The notes under the pieces: model-generated
Told to the model about the DNA's origin: nothing
Database searches by the model: none
The model's input: the letters and a program-made list of their open reading frames with translations, nothing else
Virus record (IMG/VR): IMGVR_UViG_3300009545_000009
Span: 1-47,049 of that record
DNA: 47,049 nt
Strand: one strand, 5' to 3'
From: a virus
In this document: positions 1 to 6,249 of the stretch, in pieces
How the letters are laid out: every line of letters starts with the position of its first letter
Numbering within the stretch: position 1 is the first letter of the stretch
Made by a program: the position numbers and the translations under genes

Positions 1-274
1 CGAAGAGCGGTTCTATTCGATGGGCGACATCGAGTGGAATGACAGCAGCGATTTCTGGTGGACTGAAGGCAACTTCGGCTGCGACTGCAATAGGCATCTA
101 TCCTTCCTGCGCGCTGGTGGGCCGGGGCCGGCTGATGACCCGCATTGGAATAACGCTGACCGGGAGTGCGGGCAGACTGCCTACACAGTTCCATATGCAG
201 TGATGGAAGACGGCACGCGCATTGATCTCGACGGATCGGAACATCCGAGAACCGGATGTTCCACCAATGAGTGA
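1..274 (+). CDS. Hypothetical phage protein (3' part of a gene crossing the join)
   Basis: This is the continuation of the gene that starts at 46889. Because the window ends repeat, the full protein is 103 aa on the circular molecule. The first Met visible here (position 20) is internal. The protein is rich in Trp and acidic residues, with Cys residues in the middle, and I recognise no family. Its stop overlaps the next start in an ATGAGTGA octet, the same coupling seen along this rightward operon. Confidence 0.8.
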   Translation, partial: EERFYSMGDIEWNDSSDFWWTEGNFGCDCNRHLSFLRAGGPGPADDPHWNNADRECGQTAYTVPYAVMEDGTRIDLDGSEHPRTGCSTNE

Positions 275-518
275 CGAGCAATGCGAAGGCTGCGGATTCC
301 GTCCGGAAGTCTACGGATCGAGCTGGTGCGCTCGATGTCATGAGGAGATCCCGGAGCGGGCTAAGGATCGGATCATCACGCTGCGGAATGCGCTGATCGA
401 CATCAGCACGACGTTCCACGGGAACCCGAAGGGCTACATGGCTGCTGCCAACAGGGCCGTGGAAGTCGCCGACGAAGCGTTAGACAAGCGTCCTGTGCGT
501 CGAGGAGCGGGGTCATGA
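267..518 (+). CDS. Small zinc-ribbon-like protein
   Basis: An 83-aa protein with two Cys pairs near the N-terminus (CEGC at about residues 6-9 and CARC at about 21-24), which is a likely zinc knuckle, followed by a helical tail. I chose the ATG at 267 over the upstream in-frame ATG at 222, because 267 makes an 8-nt overlap with the previous stop, the pattern used throughout this operon. The function is unknown. Confidence 0.75.
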   Translation: MSDEQCEGCGFRPEVYGSSWCARCHEEIPERAKDRIITLRNALIDISTTFHGNPKGYMAAANRAVEVADEALDKRPVRRGAGS

Positions 519-748
519 GTGATCCACCGTGGGATCAGGACCCAGAGAACCCCGCGACTCAATGCATCCCGCCGGGCGAGCGCTACAAGCTGAGCGGCTA
601 TTGCGCAGCGTGCAATCGGAAATGGATCGTCACTTGCCAAGAGGGCACCGAAGTAACAGTGCGATCGTTCCACTGCAGTTGCGGGCATGTGACCGAGATG
701 GACGGATGCCCACCAGTGCGTAGAGGCACAATCGGAGCGGGTACATGA
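515..748 (+). CDS. Small Cys-rich protein
   Basis: A 77-aa protein with Cys pairs CAAC, CSC and CGH spaced like a treble-clef or zinc-ribbon fold. It starts by a 4-nt ATGA overlap with the preceding gene and is coupled to the next gene in the same way. It belongs to the family-less early and accessory genes that precede xis-int. No function can be assigned. Confidence 0.75.
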   Translation: MSDPPWDQDPENPATQCIPPGERYKLSGYCAACNRKWIVTCQEGTEVTVRSFHCSCGHVTEMDGCPPVRRGTIGAGT

Positions 749-978
749 AATTCGGATCGATGGTCGTGACGTGTGAAGGCTGCGGTTGTCAGGAGATCCT
801 GCAGCCGAGCCTGAACCGCCGGTCCTTCATGCTGAAGTTCAATCGCTGGCAGCGCGAACATCGTATGCATGAGTACAAGAAGCGCGTCGGCGAGTGGAGA
901 CCGCGCAAGGTCAGCAAGGGCGAGCAGCACAAGCGCACGCTACGCCGGATGACGACTTACGGAGTGACGAAGCAGTGA
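745..978 (+). CDS. Small basic zinc-binding-like protein
   Basis: A 77-aa, strongly basic protein with an N-terminal Cys cluster (CEGCGC, about residues 10-15) and a Lys/Arg-rich C-terminal half, which may bind nucleic acid. It starts by ATGA overlap with the upstream gene. It is the last small gene before the tRNA-like stretch and the excision/integration genes. The family is unknown. Confidence 0.75.
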   Translation: MKFGSMVVTCEGCGCQEILQPSLNRRSFMLKFNRWQREHRMHEYKKRVGEWRPRKVSKGEQHKRTLRRMTTYGVTKQ

Positions 979-983
979 TGAAT

Positions 984-1087
984 GTGGGGTATGGCATGGT
1001 GCTGTGGCAGGGGTTGATCGCCCTGTACGCGAAGACCGGAAGCCGAGAGGCAGGCCGTGCGCGGTTCGAATCCGACGCCCTACACCA
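984..1087 (+). other. tRNA-like sequence (degenerate tRNA or attachment remnant)
   Basis: GTGGGGT (984-990) pairs along all 7 positions with GCCCTAC (1077-1083), counting G-U pairs, and is followed by A-CCA. A canonical T-loop TTCGAAT lies at 1065-1071, but only 3 of 5 T-stem pairs form. CAGGG (1008-1012) and CCCTG (1021-1025) can form an anticodon stem, with UGA or GAU in the loop depending on register. The total of 104 nt with a long variable region is unusual and the D-arm has a mismatch. It may be a decayed phage tRNA or a 3' tRNA end captured by integration. Confidence 0.35.
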
Positions 1088-1117
1088 GACCGCAACAAGG
1101 TAGCGGAACAGCTCGTC

Positions 1118-1429
1118 ATGCCACGCATCATCTGGGTTCGCATTCCTAAGTTCTGCGCCATGACGGGCGAGACGGATGACAGCGTGCGCGCGAACATGAA
1201 CAACGGGCACTGGCCTGAAGGTATCGTATGGAAGAAAGCGCCGAACGGCCGCATCTACATCCACACGAGAAACTTCAACAAATGGGTCGCGGGTCAGGTG
1301 TACGCGCCACGAGCGCGAGTTCGATCGGGATCAGCTTCGTCTGGAAAGGGGTCCGATGCCGTGAAAGGATCGCGCTCCCCCCGACTGGCCGTAATCTCAA
1401 CTACGTCAAGCGGCTCAGGGCAACCATAG
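1118..1429 (+). CDS. Excisionase (Xis-like)
   Basis: A 103-aa protein. Residues 1-60 match small phage excisionases: a W-V-x-I-x-x-F start, the turn MTGETDDSV, then W-P-E-G-x-V-W-x-x-A-P-x-G-R and a final W. These proteins have a winged-helix fold that bends attachment-site DNA and directs the integrase to excise. I chose the ATG at 1118 because the family begins here; the upstream in-frame start would run through the tRNA-like region. The 3' half overlaps the integrase gene by about 150 nt in another frame, so the C-terminal tail may be incidental. Confidence 0.75.
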   Translation: MPRIIWVRIPKFCAMTGETDDSVRANMNNGHWPEGIVWKKAPNGRIYIHTRNFNKWVAGQVYAPRARVRSGSASSGKGSDAVKGSRSPRLAVISTTSSGSGQP

Positions 1430-2400
1430 AGCATGAAATCGCAACCGGCACCTTCGATTACGGGCGGCATTTCCCTGACAGTCCGCGGCTGGCGACTCTG
1501 GCAAGGCAATCGCCTGGAACACCTCTCGCCAGAGCCATGGAGTTTTACCTTGACGGTCTCGCCGGACAGATCGAACCTGAGACGCTTGCGAAGTACCGTC
1601 ACGATGCTCGAACGGTCGCTGGGTGGTTCCCGCAAGCCACGCTCCAAAGTCTCACGCGGCGCGAAGTCCGCAAACAGATCGCGAGCCTCAACCTCTCGCG
1701 CAAGCGGCTCCTCAACCTCCTCACGCCGCTCCGCGGAGCGCTCGAGCAGGCGGTAGAGGATGAAGTCATCGAAGCAAGCCCGCTCTCCCGGTTCAAGGTC
1801 CGCCGGGTCGCAGCGCCGATTGAGAAAATCGACCCGTTCACTCGTGAGGAAGTTGATCGACTCGGCCGAACCGAGCTCGGCAACCTCTGGACACTCTGGG
1901 CATGGACGGGAATGCGGTCCGGTGAGGTTATCGGACTCGAGTGGCCTGACGTGGACCTTACGAGCGGCTGTATTCAAATCCGGCGAGCTGTTCGTGTGGG
2001 TCGCACGAAATCACCGAAGACGGAATCTGGCCAGCGAGTTGTCCGTTTGCTTCCCAGCGCACGGGCCGCTCTTGAAAGCATGGCGCCGCCGGAACGATCC
2101 GGGCCGGTCACGTGCAATCCGTCTACAGGCAAGCGATGGCACGAGGACAGAGGACTTGCCCGGGCGTTCAGGAAGGCCTGCGAGACGGTCGGCGTCCGCT
2201 ACCGCTATCCATATCAGCTCCGGCACACCTTCGCTTCGTGGGCGCTCTCAAGCGGTGAGAACCCGCTCTGGGTCGCGAAGCAAATGGGGCACCGCGACGT
2301 GACGATGATTTTCAAGGTTTACGGACGCTACATGCCGGACATGAACCCCGAGGCTGGTCAAAAAATGATCAGCCCAAAAGGCAACATCCAGGCAGCATGA
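1282..2400 (+). CDS. int: Tyrosine recombinase / phage integrase
   Basis: The protein is 372 aa from the ATG at 1282. The N-terminus carries the arm-binding DUF3596 pattern (GISFVWKG, RCRERI, PPT.RN, GTFDY, FPDS). A core-binding domain follows, then the catalytic domain with Arg (TGMR, about residue 212), Lys in the beta-hairpin, YQLRH (the usual first His of HxxR is Tyr, as in related integrases), His (QMGH, about 337) and the nucleophile Tyr (VYG, about 347). It integrates and excises the phage at the adjacent attachment site. An upstream in-frame ATG at 1228 would add 18 residues that do not match the family. Confidence 0.93.
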   Translation: MGRGSGVRATSASSIGISFVWKGVRCRERIALPPTGRNLNYVKRLRATIEHEIATGTFDYGRHFPDSPRLATLARQSPGTPLARAMEFYLDGLAGQIEPETLAKYRHDARTVAGWFPQATLQSLTRREVRKQIASLNLSRKRLLNLLTPLRGALEQAVEDEVIEASPLSRFKVRRVAAPIEKIDPFTREEVDRLGRTELGNLWTLWAWTGMRSGEVIGLEWPDVDLTSGCIQIRRAVRVGRTKSPKTESGQRVVRLLPSARAALESMAPPERSGPVTCNPSTGKRWHEDRGLARAFRKACETVGVRYRYPYQLRHTFASWALSSGENPLWVAKQMGHRDVTMIFKVYGRYMPDMNPEAGQKMISPKGNIQAA

Positions 2401-2412
2401 CACCCAAGTCTT

Positions 2413-2428
2413 TGTTTCACGTGGAACG
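2413..2428. promoter_or_regulatory. parS-like palindrome
   Basis: TGTTTCACGTGGAACG matches 14 of 16 positions of the bacterial ParB site TGTTTCACGTGAAACA. It lies between the integrase stop and the tRNA-like attachment core. No ParA or ParB gene is seen in the window, so any binding would be by the host protein. The match is seen directly; the function is inferred. Confidence 0.45.
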
Positions 2429-2430
2429 AA

Positions 2431-2458
2431 GGGTGTTCGATTCCCCCCGCCTCCACCA
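2431..2458 (+). other. Probable attP core (tRNA/tmRNA 3'-end identity)
   Basis: The stretch holds a T-loop TTCGATT (2436-2442) between GGGTG and CCCCC, then CGCCTCC and A-CCA, the layout of the last 28 nt of a tRNA or tmRNA gene. It sits 30 bp after the integrase stop. Integrases of this type cross over in tRNA or tmRNA 3' ends, and the phage copy restores the gene after insertion. The sequence resembles proteobacterial tmRNA ends. One T-stem mismatch is present. Confidence 0.6.
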
Positions 2459-2490
2459 TCACAACCTTGAAAATCAAATACCTGCGGGAT

Positions 2491-2560
2491 GGGGCCTAAG
2501 GCAACTTGGGCCCCGGTTGGCTCCAGTTGTCAGGCGTAAGGCAACATTTGGGCAACGTGG
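2491..2560. repeat. Direct repeats, candidate integrase arm sites
   Basis: The octamer AAGGCAAC occurs at 2498-2505 and 2538-2545, 40 bp apart, and a related GGGCAAC follows at 2550-2556. The first copy lies in the loop of an inverted repeat GGGGCC/GGCCCC (2491-2496 and 2509-2514). The position beside attP suggests Int or Xis arm-type sites. I see no gene between 2401 and 2720; this non-coding stretch holds the att region, these repeats and the inverted repeat at 2644-2724. Confidence 0.4.
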
Positions 2561-2643
2561 CCCGTGGCGCCATGGCTCGCTGCTCATCCTCGAAGTGCGG
2601 GACGCGCGCGGACGCAAAGCGCTACGCTACATCCGTCCCTGAC

Positions 2644-2724
2644 CTGATCCCTCGCTTTGGCGGCTGCCATCCAACCGAGCCTTCGAAGATCCCAGAGGGT
2701 TCGGGGCCCTAAGCGAGGGGTCAG
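2644..2724. repeat. 17-nt inverted repeat between int and the lysis genes
   Basis: The sequence at 2644-2660 and the reverse complement of 2708-2724 agree at 15 of 17 positions (core CCCTCGCTT). The arms are 47 nt apart, and the right arm includes the stop of the last leftward gene. The two long operons converge here, so a transcript-end structure is possible. No T-run follows, so it is not a classical terminator. Confidence 0.4.
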
Positions 2725-2879
2725 CTCATTCCTGCCTTCGCGATGATCACGCAGATCGCCAGCAGGATGACGCCGATTTCCGTGAGCGGGCCTGCCTTGC
2801 CGGCCATCTTCAGCACAGCCAGCACCAGCGCGATCACCGCCAGCAGTACGATGAGACCGAATCCGAGTGTGAGGGTCAT
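2721..2879 (-). CDS. Small two-helix membrane protein (holin-like)
   Basis: A 52-aa, very hydrophobic protein: residues 3-25 form one membrane segment, a short KMAGKAGPLTE loop follows, then a second segment ending AKAGMS. It overlaps the stop of the upstream lysis-module gene by ATGA. Its size, two hydrophobic segments and place at the end of the endolysin cassette suggest a holin or antiholin, but no specific family match is claimed. Confidence 0.6.
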   Translation of the reverse strand: MTLTLGFGLIVLLAVIALVLAVLKMAGKAGPLTEIGVILLAICVIIAKAGMS

Positions 2880-3070
2880 GGCAATCTCCCACCATCGAGG
2901 AATGACTGGAGCGCGTCGAGATGTCCCTGCAGGGATGCGCGCGCGGTGGCCTTCTCTTCGTCCGTCACATCGCGACCTTCAGACAGGGCCTTGTGAAGCA
3001 CACCCCCGTAGGCCTGCAGCTGCTCGGCGTTCTGGAGAAGCAAGGTAACGATGGCCAGTGCGTTGTTCAT
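2876..3070 (-). CDS. Small helical phage protein
   Basis: A 64-aa, predicted all-helical protein (MNNALAIVTLLLQNAEQL then a charged amphipathic stretch). It is coupled by ATGA to both neighbours in the lysis cassette. It has no signal peptide or clear membrane segment. The family is not recognised. Confidence 0.7.
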   Translation of the reverse strand: MNNALAIVTLLLQNAEQLQAYGGVLHKALSEGRDVTDEEKATARASLQGHLDALQSFLDGGRLP

Positions 3071-3411
3071 GGCTGCCTCTTCTGAAGTTCGGTCTGGAGT
3101 GCCTGCAGGGCCCTGACGGCCGTGGCGAGCGAATCCTCACCCGCGGTCGGGTTGCCACCGTGGATCTGGTCGGCAAGATCGATGCCGTTTTTGAGTTCCA
3201 CTGCCTTGTCGTGAAACTGCTGGGCGTCGCCCTTACTAATCTTCCCGGCAACAGCGAGCGTCTGGACGCTCTGCACGATGCCGTCCTCGAGGTTATAGGC
3301 TGCGAGGATTCGCTGGTTCCATGTCGTCGGTGACGGGACTCCCAGCGTCGCGCAGGCCGCCAGTAGCAGCAGGAGCAGGCTCAGGGAGTACTTCAGGTGT
3401 CGGGGGTGCAT
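3067..3411 (-). CDS. Phage lipoprotein, start nested in the upstream membrane protein gene
   Basis: A 114-aa protein starting at MHPRHLKYS. It has a Leu-rich signal sequence and lipobox LAAC (Cys about residue 20), so it should be an outer-membrane or periplasmic lipoprotein. The first 119 nt lie inside the 3' end of the membrane protein gene 3293-3709 in another frame. That architecture recalls the i-spanin/o-spanin (Rz/Rz1) arrangement, although the mature part is longer than a usual Rz1 and lacks Pro-richness. I chose this start because the longer ORF upstream is only read-through of the overlapping frame. Confidence 0.7.
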   Translation of the reverse strand: MHPRHLKYSLSLLLLLLAACATLGVPSPTTWNQRILAAYNLEDGIVQSVQTLAVAGKISKGDAQQFHDKAVELKNGIDLADQIHGGNPTAGEDSLATAVRALQALQTELQKRQP

Positions 3412-3709
3412 GGATGGATACCTCTGTGTTCGTTGGCTTGGTGACGCTCTGCGTCGTTTGAGTGGTGGTGGTCGTTGCAGGATCTGGCGGACCATCCTGA
3501 CGCGAGCGCAGGTAGAGGAACGCGAACAGCAGCCCCATCGCATTCGTCAGAGCAATGGCCAGCGTCTTGGCAAGTTCCAGCAGGTTGTCCGGGATCGTCG
3601 CGTAGCCGAGAAACAGGATCGCCATCATCGCGAAGTAGCCGACCATGAAGAGGATCGCGACCGTCGATTGCAGGTAAGCGGTCCAGTACGAGAGGGGCGC
3701 GCGACTCAT
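3293..3709 (-). CDS. Two-TM membrane protein (holin candidate)
   Basis: A 138-aa protein with two hydrophobic segments (about residues 12-35 and 45-67), followed by RSRQDG and a long Pro/Thr-rich cytoplasmic-type tail. It is ATGA-coupled to the endolysin gene upstream, so it is the best positioned holin candidate. The tail is encoded by the same DNA as the N-terminus of the lipoprotein gene. Holins of this layout are common next to GH108 lysozymes, but the assignment rests on context. Confidence 0.65.
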   Translation of the reverse strand: MSRAPLSYWTAYLQSTVAILFMVGYFAMMAILFLGYATIPDNLLELAKTLAIALTNAMGLLFAFLYLRSRQDGPPDPATTTTTQTTQSVTKPTNTEVSIHAPPTPEVLPEPAPAATGGLRDAGSPVTDDMEPANPRSL

Positions 3710-4119
3710 TTCTGCACCGTTGCTTGCTGGAGGACACTAAACAGCCGGCGCATCCAACCGCGACCGAATCGATCGAATGTGGGCAGCTTCGCGTAATAGA
3801 GGGCGCGCTCTGCCTGGAAGGTCACGGGATCGTGAGCCAGGCCCGCTATCTGTTTTGCCCGCCCAACACCCTGGTTGACCGCGCAATCGAAGATCAGCAG
3901 CGCCATGGCATCATTCAGTTGCGCGCCACAGTTGGCCGCGTTCCAGTAGTCACGCAGGTAGATATCTTTGGCCTGCTCAAGGGTCAGGTTTGCGATGTCG
4001 AGGTGCGGATACGCGCGCTTGCTGATGCCGTATTTCGTTTCGCCCCCCGGGTCCTGCGGATCATTGACGTAGCCGCCTTCGTGACCGATTACCATCTCGA
4101 AGGCGCTCTGGAAGCTCAT
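3706..4119 (-). CDS. Endolysin, GH108-type lysozyme
   Basis: A 137-aa protein. The N-terminal HEGGYVNDPQDPGGETKYGIS motif is the glycoside hydrolase 108 signature, with the catalytic Glu in HEGGY. LTLEQAKDIYLRDYW follows, and FDCAVNQG lies in the second half. It cleaves peptidoglycan glycan strands at lysis. There is no signal peptide, so release would need a holin. I start at MSFQSAF, which gives an ATGA overlap with the upstream gene. It is shorter than typical family members and has only a short C-terminal part. Confidence 0.9.
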   Translation of the reverse strand: MSFQSAFEMVIGHEGGYVNDPQDPGGETKYGISKRAYPHLDIANLTLEQAKDIYLRDYWNAANCGAQLNDAMALLIFDCAVNQGVGRAKQIAGLAHDPVTFQAERALYYAKLPTFDRFGRGWMRRLFSVLQQATVQK

Positions 4120-4526
4120 GCGCTCCTCGTCAGTGCGAACACGATACTGATCACGGCAGCCACGAGGCCCACTGCCCCGATGATCCACCCCACCACATCC
4201 CCCCTTCCCTGCCCGCGTTCGTCGCGCGCGTTAACCCGTGCGGTGAGGATGTCTATCTTATCGTTGATGGTCCGCACCGCCTGCTCTGACTCCGAGCGCG
4301 GCATCAGCGTGCGGAAGTTATCCGCTAAGGCTGCGCGGAACTCGTTCACCGCTTCAAATCGCTTCTCTGCTGCCATCTCGGCTTTCGCAACGGCGCGGTC
4401 CGCGGCAGCGAGGGCCGCCGCGACCGCCTTCTCTTGGGCAGCCAGAGCTGCCGCGACCGCTTCACGCTGCGCTTCGAAACGAGTATCTACGTACTCGCGC
4501 AATGTGAGATTACCAGCGGCAGTCAC
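4116..4526 (-). CDS. Coiled-coil, tail-anchored membrane protein
   Basis: A 136-aa protein from a GTG start. An Ala-rich heptad-type coiled coil covers about residues 10-75, and one membrane helix lies at the C-terminus (VVGWIIGAVGLVAAVISIVF). It contains the EKRFEAVNEFR motif common to a family of phage coiled-coil proteins seen near lysis genes. It may be a structural or spanin-like part of the lysis cassette. The function is unproven. Confidence 0.75.
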   Translation of the reverse strand: MTAAGNLTLREYVDTRFEAQREAVAAALAAQEKAVAAALAAADRAVAKAEMAAEKRFEAVNEFRAALADNFRTLMPRSESEQAVRTINDKIDILTARVNARDERGQGRGDVVGWIIGAVGLVAAVISIVFALTRSA

Positions 4527-4529
4527 GGC

Positions 4530-4727
4530 TCAATCCGGCGTGCCTTCGATGATCTGATTCACCCGGCGCTGGATGCGCGCCACCTCGTTACCGATCTGCG
4601 AGGCTGTCATGCCGTCGATTGGACGGTACTCGACTGTAACCGTAAATTCAGGCTCGGCAACGACCGCCGCTGCAGATGTCGTAGATGGCGCTGATGTCGA
4701 CTTGATGATTACCACTTGGTGCGTCAC
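4530..4727 (-). CDS. Hypothetical small protein
   Basis: A 65-aa protein with a GTG start (GTGA overlap with the upstream stop). The N-terminal half is beta- and Ala/Ser-rich, and a helical stretch IGNEVARIQRRVNQI lies near the end. I do not recognise a family. It lies within the leftward lysis-region gene cluster. Confidence 0.6.
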   Translation of the reverse strand: MTHQVVIIKSTSAPSTTSAAAVVAEPEFTVTVEYRPIDGMTASQIGNEVARIQRRVNQIIEGTPD

Positions 4728-5104
4728 TTGCGTTGCTCCTCGTGAACGTCGGTTTGAATGCCTCGCGCGGCTAGGGCTTGCTGCATGACGCGGATATCCT
4801 CGCGCGCGAGGGCTGCGGTTTGCTCGGCCTGTGCTACGCGATCTTTCAAGGCTTCGGTGCGCTCCTGATAGACCATCGGCAGTACGATCGCCATGCCGAA
4901 CGCCATGGCGGCGAACACGAGCGCGATGACCGCGAGATACAAGCCCGTGCGATCATGGATTGTGGCCTTGGCGATGCCACCGCGATTGTTTGAGTTGTCC
5001 TCCTGTCGCTCATCGTGTGTATGGCCCGTCACGGGCGGCGGCTCTCCAGCCTGTCGAGTCGCTTGTCGTTCTGATCCATCCACCGGGTCGTTGCTTGTTT
5101 CCAT
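4724..5104 (-). CDS. Single-TM protein with coiled coil
   Basis: A 126-aa protein. A hydrophilic N-terminal 50 residues is followed by one membrane helix (about 53-77) and a charged coiled coil (about 80-115). This type II-like topology with a periplasmic coiled coil resembles an inner-membrane spanin, although the long hydrophilic N-terminus is unusual for that role. Its first 76 nt overlap the upstream gene in a different frame. Confidence 0.65.
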   Translation of the reverse strand: METSNDPVDGSERQATRQAGEPPPVTGHTHDERQEDNSNNRGGIAKATIHDRTGLYLAVIALVFAAMAFGMAIVLPMVYQERTEALKDRVAQAEQTAALAREDIRVMQQALAARGIQTDVHEEQRK

Positions 5105-5496
5105 TCGGTGAACTCCGCTCGTATGGCCGCCGAGTCATTCGACAGTTTCCAGGCACCGATCACGAAGGCCGAGAGCAGCGTGACGGTGCAGCCGATGATG
5201 ACGGCCTTGAGGTTGTTTTCGTTTTTCGGCGCTTCATGGTACCCCCCGTATCGCGCCCCCGCCCTCATTCCGCGCTCGTAGTCGCTTTCGTCATAGTCAT
5301 CTGGGCCGCGCTCGGCCATCGACAGGGCCTTGTCCTGAACGATCCCCAGCGCCTCCAGTATCCGGTGCGTCATGCCGTGGATCGTCCACAGGTTTCGCCC
5401 CACCTTGATGGTTGCATCGTGACAGCCGTTTTTCTGCGCTTCCGGCTCGCGCTCCATGGCAGAAATGAAGGGAACTTCCTGTGCGTGCTCGTTCAT
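5029..5496 (-). CDS. Single-TM protein of the lysis region
   Basis: A 155-aa protein. A hydrophilic N-terminal 95 residues is followed by one membrane helix (LKAVIIGCTVTLLSAFVIGAW, about 96-116) and a charged, probably coiled-coil tail. Together with the two genes downstream it forms a run of proteins that each have one helix and a coiled coil. No family is recognised. It begins next to the SGNH hydrolase gene on the other strand. Confidence 0.7.
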   Translation of the reverse strand: MNEHAQEVPFISAMEREPEAQKNGCHDATIKVGRNLWTIHGMTHRILEALGIVQDKALSMAERGPDDYDESDYERGMRAGARYGGYHEAPKNENNLKAVIIGCTVTLLSAFVIGAWKLSNDSAAIRAEFTEWKQATTRWMDQNDKRLDRLESRRP

Positions 5497-5614
5497 CTTC
5501 GTCCTCTGTTGCTTTTCAGCTCACCTGATCGCTCATCACGTCACGTTCTGTCACCAACCGGTTGCGAACACACCCGCGCTCAAGATAGGGTCCGCACCTC
5601 ACATCGGAGGTGAC

Positions 5615-6247
5615 ATGAAAAGAATAAGTATCTTCGCAGTCCTTCTCATTTCGGGCTGCGGCGGTGGATCCGGCACGGTATCTGCCCCCATCAGTTCTAC
5701 TCCCACCGTGATCGCGCAAGTCCCGGTCGTTCAGCCACTGAAGGTGGTCTTCATCGGCGACAGCATCACCTACCATTGGGAGAAGCTTGCGACTTTGGTC
5801 CCGGGTTCGATCAATGCGGGAGTGGGCGGTGAGACCACGGTCCAGATGCTGGCCCGATTCGATCGCGACGTTCTCTCGCATAAACCCGATGTCGTCGTCA
5901 TCGAGGGCGGTGTCAACGACCTCGTGAGCATGGAGAACCCGAACGCCACGAGCATCCAGAGCATGGCCGACAAGGCCTCCGTCTCGGGCGCGCGAGTGGT
6001 GATCCTCTCCGTGATGCCCGCAGATATCCCCTATGCGATCTGGCGATTCAACAGCGATATCCAGCGCGTCACGAGCGCATTCGGGTACACATACGTGGAC
6101 CTGTTCTACCCGATGAGTGTGTTGCCGGATCACGCCTATAACCCAGAGCTTTTCAACACGGACGGAGTGCATCCGAACGCGAAGGGCTACGAGGTCATGT
6201 GGCCGCCGCTGAAAGCGGCGCTGCTGAAGAATAGCGTTGTGCTGTGA
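5615..6247 (+). CDS. SGNH/GDSL hydrolase lipoprotein (moron)
   Basis: A 210-aa protein with all four SGNH blocks: GDS (48-50, nucleophile Ser50), Gly69-Gly72 in NAGVGG, GGVND (Asn101), and DGVH (Asp183, His186). The N-terminus is a lipoprotein signal with lipobox ISGC (Cys15). It is therefore a membrane-anchored esterase or acetyl-esterase. It lies alone on the + strand between the tail fibre and lysis genes, with a strong GGAGG 5 nt before the ATG. I chose this start because it gives both the ribosome site and the signal peptide. It probably modifies the surface of a lysogen. Confidence 0.88.
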   Translation: MKRISIFAVLLISGCGGGSGTVSAPISSTPTVIAQVPVVQPLKVVFIGDSITYHWEKLATLVPGSINAGVGGETTVQMLARFDRDVLSHKPDVVVIEGGVNDLVSMENPNATSIQSMADKASVSGARVVILSVMPADIPYAIWRFNSDIQRVTSAFGYTYVDLFYPMSVLPDHAYNPELFNTDGVHPNAKGYEVMWPPLKAALLKNSVVL

Positions 6248-6249
6248 CA

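Noticed and set aside
2397-2642. 81-aa ORF downstream of int on the + strand
   Set aside because: It runs through the att core, the parS-like site and the repeats, has no ribosome site and no protein-like composition.
4960-5613. 217-aa + strand ORF before the SGNH gene
   Set aside because: Covers several coupled - strand genes, Arg/His-rich shadow composition.
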